From contig CM068379.1 in the NCBI GenBank assembly GCA_034770075.1, positions 38,695,130 to 38,759,129 on the forward strand: a DNA stretch of 64,000 nt, given 5' to 3'. The notes under the pieces are model-generated. The model had not been told where the DNA came from, ran no database searches, and saw only the letters and a list, made by a program, of their open reading frames with translations. The stretch's first letter is position 1. Each line of letters starts with the position of its first letter. Both the position numbers and the translations under genes were made by a program. Source of the stretch: Aralia elata (Eukaryota > Streptophyta > Magnoliopsida > Apiales > Araliaceae). This document shows, one piece after another, positions 31,901 to 44,235 of this stretch.

Positions 31901-33523
31901 TTTGATTGTGAGATCTTATATCATCCAGGGAAAGCCAACGTCGTAGCAGACGCATTGAGTAGGAAGAACCAGGAGAAATTAAATGTGATGACTAATAACG
32001 AGGTATTAATAAAGGAGTTTGAGAAACTTGAGGTCGAGATCAAAGTTCCAGTCAACTCTACCCAGAAGTTATTTGTCATGGAAGTTAGTTCGACTTTATT
32101 GGACAGAGTCAAAGAACTACAGGAGACGGATGCAGAATGTCAGAAGTATAAGGCAGAAATGACTCATAAAAAGAATGTTAAGTTTAGAGTGGATAAGGAT
32201 GGAGTACTAAGATACGAAAATAGAATTTGGGTACCTTCAGTACAAGAGCTAAAAGACGAAATACTGAATGAAGCCCACAGTTCTAAATTTGCTGTACATC
32301 CAGGGAGTACAAAAATGTATAAAGACTTGAGCCAACATTTTTGGTGGTCTAACATGAAAAGAGAGATAGCGGAATGGGTAAGTAAATGTTTAACGTGTCA
32401 ACGGGTTAAAGCTGAACATCAGAAACCCAGTGGATTATTACAGCCCTTAGAAATTCCTGAGTGGAAATGGGAGCATATTACCATGGATTTCGTAGTTGGC
32501 CTTCCAACCACACAAAAGGGTCACAATGCCATTTGGGTAATTGTAGATCGTCTTACCAAATCAGCTCATTTCCTACCCATCAAAATTAACTTCAGTCTAG
32601 ACCAGTTAGCCAGACTTTATATCAATGAAGTTATTTCTAGACATGGAGTCCCTGTTTCTATAGTATCAGACAGAGATCCACGATTTACTTCAAATTTTTG
32701 GACAAGTCTCCAGAAAAATTTAGGAACTCAGTTGAGACTAAGTACAGCATATCATCCACAAACTGACGGTCAGAGTGAGAGAACCATTCAAACATTGGAA
32801 GACATGTTGCGCTCTTGCATCATGGATTTCAAGGGAAGCTGGGAAGATCAATTACCTTTAGCAGAATTTGCCTACAACAATAGTTACCATGCCAGCATAG
32901 GAATGCCACCTTTTGAAGCCTTGTATGGAAGAAAATGTAGAACGCCTTTATGTTGGGATGAGGTCGGAGAACGGCAAATGCTAGGACCCGAAATAGTGCA
33001 ACAAACCGCGGAGGTAGTTCGAGTTATACGGGGAAGATTACAAGCGTCACAAAATCGACAGAAGAAATATGCTGATCAACACAGGAAATTACAAGATTTC
33101 AAAGTCGGTAGTCACGTATTCTTAAAAGTATCTCCGTGGAAGGGAAAAATACGCTTCGGCAAGAAAGGCAAATTGAGTCCGAGATTTATTGGGCCATTTC
33201 AAATATTGAGGAGAATAGGTGAGGTAGCCTATGAGGTAGCCCTACCTCCTGAACTAGAACATATTCATAACGTGTTTCATGTGTCCGTGTTACGACCGTA
33301 CAAACCTGATTATAAACACGTTACTAATTACGAGCCCATTCAAATCGAGAAGGATTTATCGTATGAAGAAATTCCTATGGAAATTGTGGATAGGAAAGAA
33401 CAGCAATTGCGAAATAAAAAGATACCTTCGGTTAAGGTTATCTGGAGAAATCAGAATATCGAGGAAGCTACGTGGGAGCTCGAGAGTAAAATGCGAGATA
33501 ACTACCCACATTTATTTTCATAG
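28954..33523 (+). pseudogene. gag-pol: Gag-pol of chromovirus C (one TAG, one 4-bp frameshift)
   Basis: About 1520 codons. Gag core about residues 40-230; three Cys/His knuckles from residue 282 (CTTCGKNHLGLC, CYHCGQEGHYSSYC, CYTCGATGHVSRSC); protease DSGATCSF near 409; reverse transcriptase with FIDD near 743; RNase H (DASHKGLG near 890, TDHKSL); integrase with the His/Cys finger, DFVVGLP, SDRDPRF and QSERT; and a C-terminal chromodomain-like segment (VKVIWRNQNIEEATWELES). The start follows TTTCTTTATTTTAG and four bases. Breaks: TAG at 29416-29418, where relatives have Glu, and a tandem CTACCTAC at 31000-31007 that shifts the frame within RT. Everything else is in order, so these are recent lesions. 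Confidence 0.93.
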
Positions 33524-33534
33524 ACTGCACTGTA

Positions 33535-33570
33535 AATTTCGAGGACGAAATTCTTATTAGTGGGGGTGAA
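33535..33570 (+). other. 7-4-7 hairpin and polypurine tract of C
   Basis: Stem AATTTCG/CGAAATT with loop AGGA at 33535-33552, then CTTATTAG and GTGGGGGTGAA directly before the 3' LTR. The hairpin begins 12 nt after the gag-pol stop. B (twice) and D have the same layout with different stem bases. Confidence 0.75.
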
Positions 33571-36500
33571 TGTAATATTCCGATCCCTAATAAGATTTGT
33601 ATATGTAAATTATGTGTTTAATAAATGAAATTTCATGATCTGACTTTGTATTATGTGATGGTGTATTTTATTAAATAACTAGGTCAAATAAAAATTTTCG
33701 CCAAGTAGCTGTGTCGTGCTTAATCGGACAAAATGATTTGTCGTGCTTCCGGCGAATTCACTGAGAAGCGTCTCGGCAAATTATTTTTGTAAGCTGCTGT
33801 GTCGTGCTTAGAAATGACGAAGTGCTTTGTCGTGCTTCGGAGTTAATATAATATTATATTAACTGATAAAATTCTAAAATAAGTTAAATAGGGTTTAAAA
33901 TGTTACACGGAAATAGAAACCCTAAGTTGAAAACCCTAATTGATAATAATTGTCTGAATTGATTAATTAAAACCCTAATTATTGTACAATAATCTTAATT
34001 AATATAATTAAGATTTAAATAATAAATCATAATATTAAATATGAATCATTAAGATTAAATTAAACCCTAAACGAAAGATTAAAACCCTAATCATAGGATT
34101 GAAAACCTTAAACCCTAATTTGATTTAAGAACACTAAATTGTGGAGTTATAAATCTTAATTATGATATAATATCTTAATTAAGGTATTACTAAACCTAAA
34201 TTAACATCCTAATCATGATTAGTAAAAATCTAGGTTTAATTAGTAAGTAAAATAAATCAAAATTAAAATCCTAGCCAATGAAAATGAAGCTAGGAGTGTG
34301 CAAGCTTGTGCTTGACACACTCCAGCACAAGTAGGTGCCCAAGATCAGACTTGAGTAGCACAAGTCCCAAGCCTAGATATTTTTGGAGGCAAAATTTGGA
34401 AAATAAAGCCTAGGAAACCCTAATTCAAGACACTATAAATAGAATGAGATCTGATCATGCAAACCAACGAAATTGTAAACCTAAACACTTATATTACCAG
34501 CCTAAACAAGCCCTAGCAACCACAAGTTCAGAATCAGAAGCCAGAAATCAAACTTTAAAGAAAAAGGTGCACAAAACTCTAATTTATGTTTGATCTTCAA
34601 GCCTCCAATAATTTTATATTTTAGATGTTTAGGATTATGTGTGAACATGTTATTTGATGATCTGGGTTGGTTAAATAAGGATCCATAACTTTTAAAAGGT
34701 CGAATTTGGTGAAAAACCCAACTGTTCTTGGCAGCCAAGAACAGTCTGACAAGGCTTTTTGTCAGAGATTTTGATCGGCTTAAATTGGTCGTTTGATCTG
34801 TGTTAAAGTTTGAATATGTAGTATGTCATGTTAACTATAATATCCAATTGGTAGAATAGTAAAAACATGTCTAGGATGAAAGTTATTAATGGTCAAAACC
34901 CGTTGACCGCTAACAAATGGCTGATTCTGGGCAGCCCAGAAAATTCTAAGTGTTCTAGACAGCCGTCTGACAAGATTTGACCGGCTTCAATCTTGCTTGT
35001 ATGATGTTTGTAAATGTTGTTTCTTGGATTGAACATGTTCTATGCCATGTAGACTCCAACCTAGAATCATTATATCACATAATCAGTAACTAGCATGCAA
35101 GTTATTAACGGTCAAACATGGTTGACCGACCATGACCAGAAGGTTTCTGGGCAACCTAGAAACCTTATGAACAGCATGAACTAGGTAGTTTGACCATGAT
35201 TTATATACCATCAAATGATGTTGTATGATCTAAGTTAATACATGTCGTTGTACTCTGCCATGTTGGCTATAACAACAAACAAAAATCAAACACAAAATCA
35301 AACGAGCTGAGATTAATTTGAGGTCAAAAGTCACTGTTGGACATTGAGACCAAGTGTTCTTCATGAAGAACAACTTTAGCGACAAAATTCATAACTTAAC
35401 CCAGAAACCTAGAAATCCTTTGAAGACTGTCGCTAAAGCCTTTAGCGACGGTTTTAAATAAAATTTAATAAAAATAATTATATAAATTATATAAAATAAT
35501 AAATAATTCATAAAAATTCATAAAAATATTTGAAAATTCATTTTTAAATTATAAAAAATTATTTTTAATATTTTTATATATTTTGATATATTATTTAATT
35601 TAATTAAATAATAATTAATAATTATAATAAATCATTAAATAATTATCTTAATTATTTAAAAATGATATTAAATCATTAAATAATTATATTAATTATTTAA
35701 AAATGATATTAAGGTAAATAAAATTATTATATATAATAATTAAATAAAATATTAAATATTTAAATATTATAAATGATAAATAAATTATTTAAATAATATA
35801 TTAAGTACTTAAAAATGTTAAAAATGATAATTAAATCATTTAAATATCAAATTAAGTTTTGAAAATTATTATAAGTAATAAATAAATTATTCTAATGATG
35901 AACTAAATTCTAAAAATATTATTAATGATAAAATAAATCATTTAAATAATATTATATCTTTCTAAAAATATTATAAATGATAAATAACTCATTTAAATAA
36001 TATTTTAAATATCTAAAAAATATTCTAAATGATAAATAAATCATTTAAATAACATATTAAATGTTTTAAAAATATTTTAAATAATAATTAAATTATTTAA
36101 AAATATTCCTAAGCTTGTAAAATTATTTAAAAATACTTCCAAGCTTCTGAAAATTATTCAAAAATAATACCAAGCTTCTAAAAATATTATAAATAATAAT
36201 TAAATTATTTAGACTAATAATTCGACTTCCAAATGAAGTTTTATCGAACAATCTATGTGTTTAACCATTAAGGACGCGACCGAGATACCAAATCAACGTC
36301 GAACCTTAATGAAACTTGTTTAGATTAGCGTGATACATGTTTATATACGTGCTAATACTTATTATTGGTATACGTAGACTACGTGCGTTGACCGATTGTA
36401 CTAAATTATAGTGAGCTACGCTAAGGCAAGTCTCCCAACTTTGTTATATTTAAGTAAGTATTATACATCTTGCTATCAATTATTGTGAAGTTATTGCTTC

Positions 36501-37520
36501 TTGTTCAGCATAACTTAAGAAATGAATCATTGTTCATATATTGCTTATTCGAGCTAAATTGTTGTGTCAAACCAAATTGTTTGGTAAGACATCTATACTG
36601 AGTAAATGGAAATGCCTTCATAGGAAGGCCAATAAATGTCGATAATATATTGACCACAAATGGTAGGATGATATGCATACTCCTAGGATATTGGTGAGGC
36701 TGATCACCTACCAGATATCCAAAACTCAAATGGTTCTAAGTCATTAAAGACTGATAGAACTAAATGAAATATATGGTTCATGTACAGAACCCTCAGTATA
36801 CATTGTTGATATCTTTCAAATCAAACACATGGTGTTAATATATTCAAATGAACTTGCTGAGCATTTGTAGCTCATTCTTGCGCATATCTTCTTTTGCATC
36901 TGTAAATGATATCTCTGGCACGTCTGGGACTAACAAGGGAAAGAGCCATGCTTATTAGCTTTATTTTCTGTTGTTGAATACTTTAAGTCTTTTAAAGACT
37001 TGTTGTTGTAATAACTTAGTATAACGAATGATGTAACTGAACAAAATGTTATGTAATATATTATGATCCTTTATGTTATAGAATGCGTCATACTCTGATC
37101 TTTAAATTCCTTAGAATAGTTGTACTAAGTTAAATACAGTGTCTATATGAACTATACATCTGAATGAGGGTATCTAAATGATGTTGAGAGTCCTATAAGC
37201 TCTGGGGTTACACTTAATGAGCGCCGGTAAGGTGCCATCTTTACCGGAATGCGCCCCTCAGTTCTATGGACAATCTTATCATTAATACTGTGAATGTCAG
37301 ATAGATAGGGAATATTGATATATTCATAAGATATGAATCTATATATCTAAGTGAGGGTATCCAAACACAGACAACGTTCTGGCCGGAACTAGTACCTGTT
37401 ATGGGATACTGTGAATCTTGGATAAGTAGAAGTCATATTTTATTGAATATTTATAGATGTATAGTTTCACGTGAGCACCAGATCTACTACAGGGGAGTGT
37501 AGAGATTTGGGGGCGTCACA
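33571..37520 (+). mobile_element. Element C 3' LTR
   Basis: 3950 bp, near-identical to 24023-27993. TATA box at 34434-34441, first palindrome at 34721-34745, AT-rich block about 35457-36228, U5 block about 36850-36958. It is followed by GTAAG (37521-37525). Confidence 0.95.
34434..34441 (+). promoter_or_regulatory. TATA box, C 3' LTR
   Basis: Same CACTATAAATAG as in the 5' LTR. If active it would fire rightward into the remains of B. Confidence 0.65.
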
Positions 37521-37964
37521 GTAAGTCCTTATAAACTCTTCTTTTGGTTTATTTTAATAAGTAGCTTATTATAAAGTTTCATGTCACACCTTAATCAACT
37601 AAATAATCTTACTAAAATCAAATAAATAAAATAGAATAATTCTACATTAAATCACATAGTCATATAAATAAAATTCTCATTTATTAATAATGATAATTTA
37701 CTAAATCTCTAATTAATAATTAAATTAATTAGAAATAACAGTATACTCATTTAAATAATGTATTTAATCAAATAAATTCAATTAAATACATATTTTAAAT
37801 ATAAAAATTCTCTACATTAATATAATTAATGTAACACATATAATTAAATTAATCTACCACAAATTCATCGATTAATCAATTAACTCAAGAATTAAATCAT
37901 CAAAAAATATTTATTTAATTCAATAAATATTTAAAATAAGTTATAAAAATTCTCGTTCGTCACA
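37521..37964 (-). mobile_element. Element B 3' LTR, segment 3
   Basis: The last part of B's interrupted LTR, matching 46141-46584 and ending CGTTCGTCACA at 37964, the U3 start in minus orientation. GTAAG at 37521-37525 is the second copy of C's duplication. The three segments sum to about 2.75 kb against 2706 bp for the intact LTR. Confidence 0.92.
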
Positions 37965-38063
37965 TCTTTCCCCCCTTAAAAGGATTCTGTCTCCAGAATC
38001 ACAACTCAACTAACTCGTCCCGTTACATTCTCCCCCCCTTACAAGGATTCTGTCCCCAGAATC
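37965..38063 (-). other. Duplicated hairpin-PPT-LTR-start module of B
   Basis: On the minus strand the unit hairpin + purine tract + TGTRACG occurs twice, 63 bp apart. The inner hairpin is at 38046-38063 (GATTCTG/CAGAATC, loop GGGA) and the outer at 37983-38000 (same stem, loop GAGA). Only the outer unit adjoins the LTR boundary confirmed by the 5' LTR and the target duplication. Confidence 0.8.
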
Positions 38064-38075
38064 GCCAGACATAGA

Positions 38076-41000
38076 TTAAGCAAATAACTGAGGATAATTT
38101 CTCGTCATTTGATCTTCGAGTTCCCACGTAGCTTCTTCAGCGTTGTGGTTCCTCCAGATCACCTTAACAGAAGGTATAGTTTTATTTCTTAGCACTTGCT
38201 CTTTCCTGTCAACTATCTGAACAGGTTCTTCTTCATAAGACAAATCTTTCTCAACTTACAGGGGTTCATACTCTATGACATGCTTGTAGTCAGGCTTGTA
38301 TGGTCGTAACACCGAGACATGAAAGACATTGTGGATGTGTTCCAGCGCTGGAGGTAAAGCTACCTCATATGCGACCTCACCAACTCTTCTTAATACTTCA
38401 AAGGGTCCAATGAACCTCGGGCTCAATTTTCCCTTCTTACCAAAACGAATCTTCCCTTTCCAGGGAGATACTTTCAAGAAAACATAGCTACCAGACTCAA
38501 ACTCTCGATTCTTACGATGTTGATCGGCGTACTTCTTCTGTCTATCCTGAGCTGCTATCAATCTTGCCCTAATCACTTTAACGATTTCTGCGGTCTGTTG
38601 TACCAGTTCTGGTCCGAGCAATTGACGTTCGCCAACTTCATCCCAGCATAATGGGGTTCTGCACTTTCTGCCGTACAACGCTTCGTAAGGCGGCATGCCA
38701 ATACTTGCGTGGTAACTGTTGTTATAAGCAAATTCCACCAACGGTAGATGATCATCCCAATTTCCTTTGAAGTCCATAATGCAAGCTCGTAACATATCCT
38801 CCAATGTTTGAATCGTTCTTTCGCTCTATCCGTCGGTCTGTGGATGATATGCTGTACTCATACGTAACTGTGTTCCCAAGCATTCCTGTAGTCGTTTCCA
38901 AAAGTTCAATGTGAAGCGCGGATCCCTATCTGAGACAATAGATATTGGAACACCGTGCCTCGAAATAATCTCTTTGACATACAACTTCGCCAACTGATCT
39001 AGGTTGAATCTGATCTTGATCGGTAGAAAATGTGTTGATTTCGTCAGTCGATCCACGATAACCCATACTGCGTCGAAACCTTTCTGAGTCGTCGGAAGAC
39101 CTACTACGAAATCCATGGTGATGTGCTCCCATTTCCATTCTGGGATTTCTAACGGTTGTGATAGCCCACTTGGTCTCTGATGTTCGGCTTTAACTTTCTG
39201 ACATGTTAAACACTTGGCTACACAATCGGCAGCATCTCTCTTCATATTCGGCCACCAAAAATGTTGTCGGAGATCTTGGTACATCTTCGTACTACCCGGA
39301 TGAATCGAATATCTCGAATTATGAGCCTCGCTCAAAATTTCCTCCTTAACCTCTTGTACTGGCGGAACCCAAATTCTTCCCTCGAATCTCAACACTTCTT
39401 CATTATCCACTTTAAATTTCACTTCATCACCTCCAGATATTTTTTTCCTGATTCTCTCACATTCTTCGTCCTGCATTTGTGCTTCCTTAACCTTATCCAC
39501 CAAAGTTGAACTGATTCTCAATTGAAATAACTTTTCATCATTCTCCTTCGGATATTTCACCTCCAATTCCAATTTTTCCATTGCTGTAATTAGTTCCTCT
39601 TGAGCGGTAATCATGAATAATTTCTCCCGTCCTTTTCTGCTTAAGGCGTCGGCCACCACGTTCGCTTTACCCGGATGGTATAAAATTTCGCAGTCGTAAT
39701 CTTTTATCAATTCCAACCATCTCCTCTGACGCATGTTCAGATCCTTCTATGTAAAAATATATTTCAGACTTTTGTGGTCTGTATATATTTCACACTTCTC
39801 CCCGTAAAGATAATGCCTCCATATCTTCATAGCAAACACCACCGCGGCCAACTCCAAATCATGGGTAGGATACCCCTTCTCATAGTCCTTTAATTGTCGT
39901 GACGCATACGCAATGACCTTACCATTCTGCATAAGTACACAACCTAGTCCTTTATGCGACGCATCACTGTACACCACAAAATTTCCTGTGCTATCCGGTA
40001 GGGACAACACAGGCGCCGTACTCAACCTCTTCTTTAATTCTTGAAAACTTTCCTCACACTTCTCCGTCCAAACGAACTTCACCGTCTTTCTAGTCAAATT
40101 CGTTAACAGAGTCGCGATTTTGGAAAAATCCTGAATGAATCTCCTGTAGTAACCTGCCAATCCGAGGAAACTCCTTACTTCTGATGGCGTTTTCGGCTGA
40201 TCCCAGTTAAGCACTGCTTTAACCTTTGACGGATCCACCGAAATCCCATCCTTGTCAATCACATGTCCAAGAAATTGCACTCGCTCTATCCAGAATTCAC
40301 ACTTTGAAAATTTAGCGTACAACTTCTCTTTTCTTAACGTTTCCAATGTCAACTTCAAATCTTTTGCATGCTCTTCCTTGGTTTTGGAGTAAATTAGAAT
40401 ATCGTCAATGAATACTACTACAAACTTGTCCAAAAATGGCTTAAACACCCTGTTCATTAAGTCCATGAATGCTGCAGGAGCATTCGTTCGACCAAATGAC
40501 ATCACCAGAAACTCGTAGTAACCGTAACGAGTCCTGAACGCTGTCTTCGGTACATCTTCCTTCCTCACCTTCAACTGATGATAACCACTCCTCAAATCTA
40601 TTTTTGAGAAATACCTAGCTCCTTTCAATTGATCAAACAAGTCGTCGATTCTTGGCAACGGGTATTTATTTTTAATCGTGACCTTGTTCAATTCCCTGTA
40701 ATCAATGCAAAGTCGCATCGATCCGTCCTTCTTCTTAACAAACAACACCGGCGCTCCCCACGGCGATACGCTCGGCTGAATATACTTCTTATCTAAAAGT
40801 TCTTGTAGCTGCACCATCAATTCTTTCATCTCTACTAGGGCCATACGGTACAGAGCTTTCGATATCGGGGCAGTTCCTGGCGCCAAATCGATTACAAACT
40901 CAACTTGCATATCTGGCGGAAGTCCTGGCAAATCGTCTGGAAAGACGTCTACAAAGTCCCTTACGACAGGTATCTCTTCTAATTTCGGACTCTCTTTTCG

Positions 41001-42596
41001 AGTATCAACTATGTAGGCTAAGTATCCCACACAGCCTTGTCTTAACAACTTCCTGGCCTGCATCATCGTCAGACAACTCGCTTGTCTAGGCGATTTGCTG
41101 CCGTAAAATACTACCTTTGACGGAGTTATAAGGTTAATACGTTTCTTTTGGCAATCAATTATCGCTCCATAATTGAATAGCCAATCCATACCCAAAATAA
41201 TGTCAAATTCCCCAAGTTTGATTGGGATCAGATCTACTGTCATCACGTTTTCCTTAATATTCACTCTACAGTTCTTGTGTACGTACCTAACAGGAATTAC
41301 CTCCCTATTCACAATTTCTATGTTCAAAGGATAGTCTAATTCCTCCTTAGGCAAATCTAAGTTCTTAGCAAAGTCATCGGATATAAATGAACAAGTAGCA
41401 CCCGAATCAAACAATACATAAGCATCTATATTATTGATCGAAATGATACCTGACACCACATCACGAGACTGGACGGCATCTTGCACGGTCATGTTGAAAG
41501 TCCTTACAGTAGGTCGGTTTGTTGGTGCTGGCCCAGTTATAGCCAACGTACTACCACCACAGTTTCCCTTATTTCCTCCCGATCCTGTTCCTGTTGCTGC
41601 TTTCCTGGGGCAATCCCTAGCCAAATGATCCTTCGATCCATATGTGAAACAAGCGCCCTTCTTCGGATTCGGACAATTCGGAGCTATGTGGCCCTCCTGG
41701 TTGTAATTGTAGCACACCCTCTTCCCCTTCAGGAAAATACCTATGTGATTCTTCCCACATGTAACACACGCTTCTATCTTCTTCTTCTAACCTCCCTGTT
41801 GACTTCCAGCAGATCCGTTATCATTCCACTTCCTCTTGTTGTTGTGACCACCACTGTTACTACCACTTGACTTATTATTCTCATTTTCACCCTTCTTCTT
41901 CTTCTGTTCTTGGTTATACTTAGTTAGGGCATCACTCCCACCTTCTGCGATGATCGCCTTTTCCAATACTCCAGCAAAAGTGTTCAATTGGAACATTGAC
42001 ACCTTGTTATACAACCACGGCTTCAACCCTAGTTCAAACCTCCTTGCTTTCCTCTCATCCGTATTTACTTGATAAGTTGCGAACCTAGCCAACTCATTGA
42101 ACTTCGCCGCGTACTCCGGTACAGTCATGGTACCCTGTTTCAGCTCTAGAAATTGAATCTCCATTTGGTTACGCGAGCTCATCGGGAAGTACATCTCAAA
42201 GAACATCTCCTTAAATCTCTCCCATGCGATTACACCCTGACCTCCTCGAACCTTATTCGCTTGCCACCAATAACTAGCTTCTGACTTAAGCATAAACATT
42301 GCGAAGGCAGTCTTTTGGTCTTCACTAACCCTAGCAACGTCAAATACTTTCTCCATTTCCATTACCCAAGTTTGGGCTTCGATCGGGTTCAGGGAACCCT
42401 TAAACTCAGGGGGACCAACGGCCTTAAAGTCCTTAAAGGTCGTAGCGTGAGCTTGTGGTTGATTGGCAAAAACTCCAGTCAAAAGGTCCACTAGTTGCTG
42501 AACCGGGTTAGCATCGGGTGGATTATTGTTATCGTTGTTAGTAGACCCCTCAGGGGGTGGTTGTTGACGGGGTCGTCCAGCTCTTCTTGGCGGCAT
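38076..42596 (-). pseudogene. gag-pol: Gag-pol of chromovirus B (single frame with four stops)
   Basis: One frame of about 1507 codons from the ATG at 42596 to a TAA at 38078-38076, with no frameshift. Stops lie at 41789-41787 (TAG), 39749-39747 (TAG), 38828-38826 (TAG) and 38258-38256 (TAA). The last three stand at Gln positions in element C, so each is a C-to-T change. Visible domains: Gag core, zinc knuckles, protease DSGATCSF, reverse transcriptase with FIDD, RNase H (DASHKGLG), integrase and a chromodomain-like C-terminus (VKVIWRNHNAEEATWELED). The second and third knuckles have Tyr in place of Cys (CYNYNQEGH, CFTYGSKDH), which should abolish zinc binding. The true start is the ATG at 42596 (MPPRRAG); an earlier in-frame ATG at 42608 is less likely because an AG acceptor-like site lies between them. 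Confidence 0.92.
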
Positions 42597-42892
42597 AATT
42601 CTATTCAAGAATATGCGCTTATTAGGTCATCACTCAATTTCTTAAGTGCTCAACATTTAACTCAAACAATTCATGTTAAATATTTAACACATAACTTCTT
42701 CAAATAAAACTGATATTTCATTCATCCAAAAGTCTTAAACATAGAAAGGTAGCATTACTGCTATTTACATCAACTATCCCAAGATCAACAATCTTTAGGA
42801 TTAGATAGTCATATTCCATTGTGTATAATTACGCTGGAATTTACATCATTAACTACCATAAATATTTACACATAATTCAAAAAGTTCTCCTA

Positions 42893-43645
42893 TCACGGCC
42901 TACTAAGGCGTCGGACTGCCTGTCTACGTTCTTCCTCCATGATACGGCACATCGTCCTGCGATCCAACATGTACCATGGTAATTCCTCGAACTGAATCGG
43001 ATAGTGGAGAACTCGATCCTAGGCCCTATCAATCGCTGTCTGAAATATGTAGTCCGTCTCCTCAATCTTAGCCCGCTTTGCCCGTTCACCTTCTTCGGAA
43101 ATCTCTGCACGTCGAGCGTTACACATCCAAGCATCCTCTACTCTAGCACGTTCTGCAGATTCCTCACTCAAATCATCCTTTAACTTCTGAATCTCTAGTT
43201 TCATCTTTTCATTCTCAGCTAGCAAGTCTTCTTTTTGACTCTCTGACTGAACTAACTTCCATTCTACATCTCCCAGACGTATATCCAGGTCCTCAATTTC
43301 CTCATCCTTCTGCTCTAGAACAGCCTGACGCTCAGCCACCTGTCCCTCTAACTCCTCCACTCGATCCTGCAATTCTATGTTGCGATCATACACCTGCTCA
43401 AACATCTGAAAACCTAAGGAAGATAGTGGTATCTCCGCAGGGTCTTCTTCCTCCTCCTCAACCTCCTCAAGATCCTCCTCGGGATCTGACTCAGACTCAT
43501 GCTCCTGACCCTCAACCGTGATCAATAGAGATGGCTCTCTATGCACCAACTGCTCCCTGATAACATGAATATCACGGGGCTCCTCCTCTCCAGCCACTCG
43601 GGGCACAATCTCCCTAGGCTGACTGGATCCTCCAATATCCGACAT
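42893..43645 (-). pseudogene. ORFx of chromovirus B, interrupted by one TAG
   Basis: Starts MSDIGGSS, like E's MADIGGTS. Residues about 45-75 are an acidic run (EEDLEEVEEEEED). A long coiled coil follows (about 85-190), rich in Glu, Leu, Lys and Arg (ELQDRVEELEGQVAERQAV). TAG at 43021-43019 ends the open part at 208 residues, but the same frame continues 41 codons to a TGA at 42895-42893. That tail contains RVLHYP...YMLDR, matching the C-terminal motif of C's ORFx, so the stop is a mutation. The function is unknown. The ORF lies between PBS and gag on the same strand as both. Confidence 0.75.
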
Positions 43646-43646
43646 C

Positions 43647-43844
43647 CTGACAACAAAGTTTAAGTTTTAATTAATACTCGGTACTAGTCGCAGCACATAG
43701 GTTGTTAACACATAAGCACATAGCACATAAGGTCTTTTATTATGTTTAATGAATCTCCTTAATTCATTCCCTAGAACTCGATGAGAGTTTATCACCACTA
43801 TATTTTCTGACTCTAAAAAGGCTACTACCTTAAGGTTTCCCTAC
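43647..43844 (-). other. Predicted leader intron before ORFx (B)
   Basis: Minus strand: donor CCTTAG|GTAGGG at 43844 and acceptor TTTGTTGTCAG ending at 43647, one base before the ATG. The length is 198 nt. An alternative donor, CCTTAAG|GTAGTA, lies about 15 nt further in. Confidence 0.5.
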
Positions 43845-43863
43845 CTAAGGTTCATAACCTACA

Positions 43864-43875
43864 GCTCTGATACCA
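43864..43875 (-). other. Primer-binding site (initiator tRNA-Met), B
   Basis: Minus strand TGGTATCAGAGC, three bases inside the 5' LTR. Confidence 0.9.
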
Positions 43876-44134
43876 ACCTGTGACACCCCCAAATCCGGGT
43901 ACTTCATTTCCTCAGGATTTGGTGTTCACAATCCAAAAACATCACATCACATCTAACTACCCATTCAAATATAAATGAAAATACTTGAATAGAAATAGAA
44001 ATCTCCCATTAGAGGGTTACAACATCATTCATAAACAAATCCTAGGTCATCTAACCTTAAATAAACATCAGTGCGGAAAACATAAATCAAGTCTATTACA
44101 TAAACGACAATAAAGCAAATACAACAAGTTTTCA

Positions 44135-44235
44135 TCACTTGTTTGCTTTTCCTTTGCCCTTACTAGTGGATGGCTCATCAGTTCTTTCAACCTTAGCTGC
44201 AATGTTATTATGCAAGGGTGAGCAATGATTGCCCA
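44135..44235 (-). other. U5 hairpin, acceptor-like site and short frame (B)
   Basis: Minus strand: stem TGGGCAA/TTGCTCA (one G-U pair) at 44235-44219, ATTGCAG ending at 44197, then a frame containing EPSTSKGKGKANK that stops at 44137-44135. The Ogre element inserted in the same hairpin of the other LTR. Confidence 0.6.

Larger units (their letters stand above)
24023..37520 (+). mobile_element. Tekay-type chromovirus C, complete
   Basis: A 13.5-kb plus-strand element with LTRs at 24023-27993 and 33571-37520, a Met-type PBS, ORFx, gag-pol with a chromodomain-like end, a hairpin and a PPT. The target duplication GTAAG is at 24018-24022 and 37521-37525; B's other LTR shows the empty site near 46140. 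The LTRs are almost identical by eye (about one percent). Gag-pol carries one in-frame TAG and a 4-bp duplication, so this copy cannot make the full polyprotein. Confidence 0.95.
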
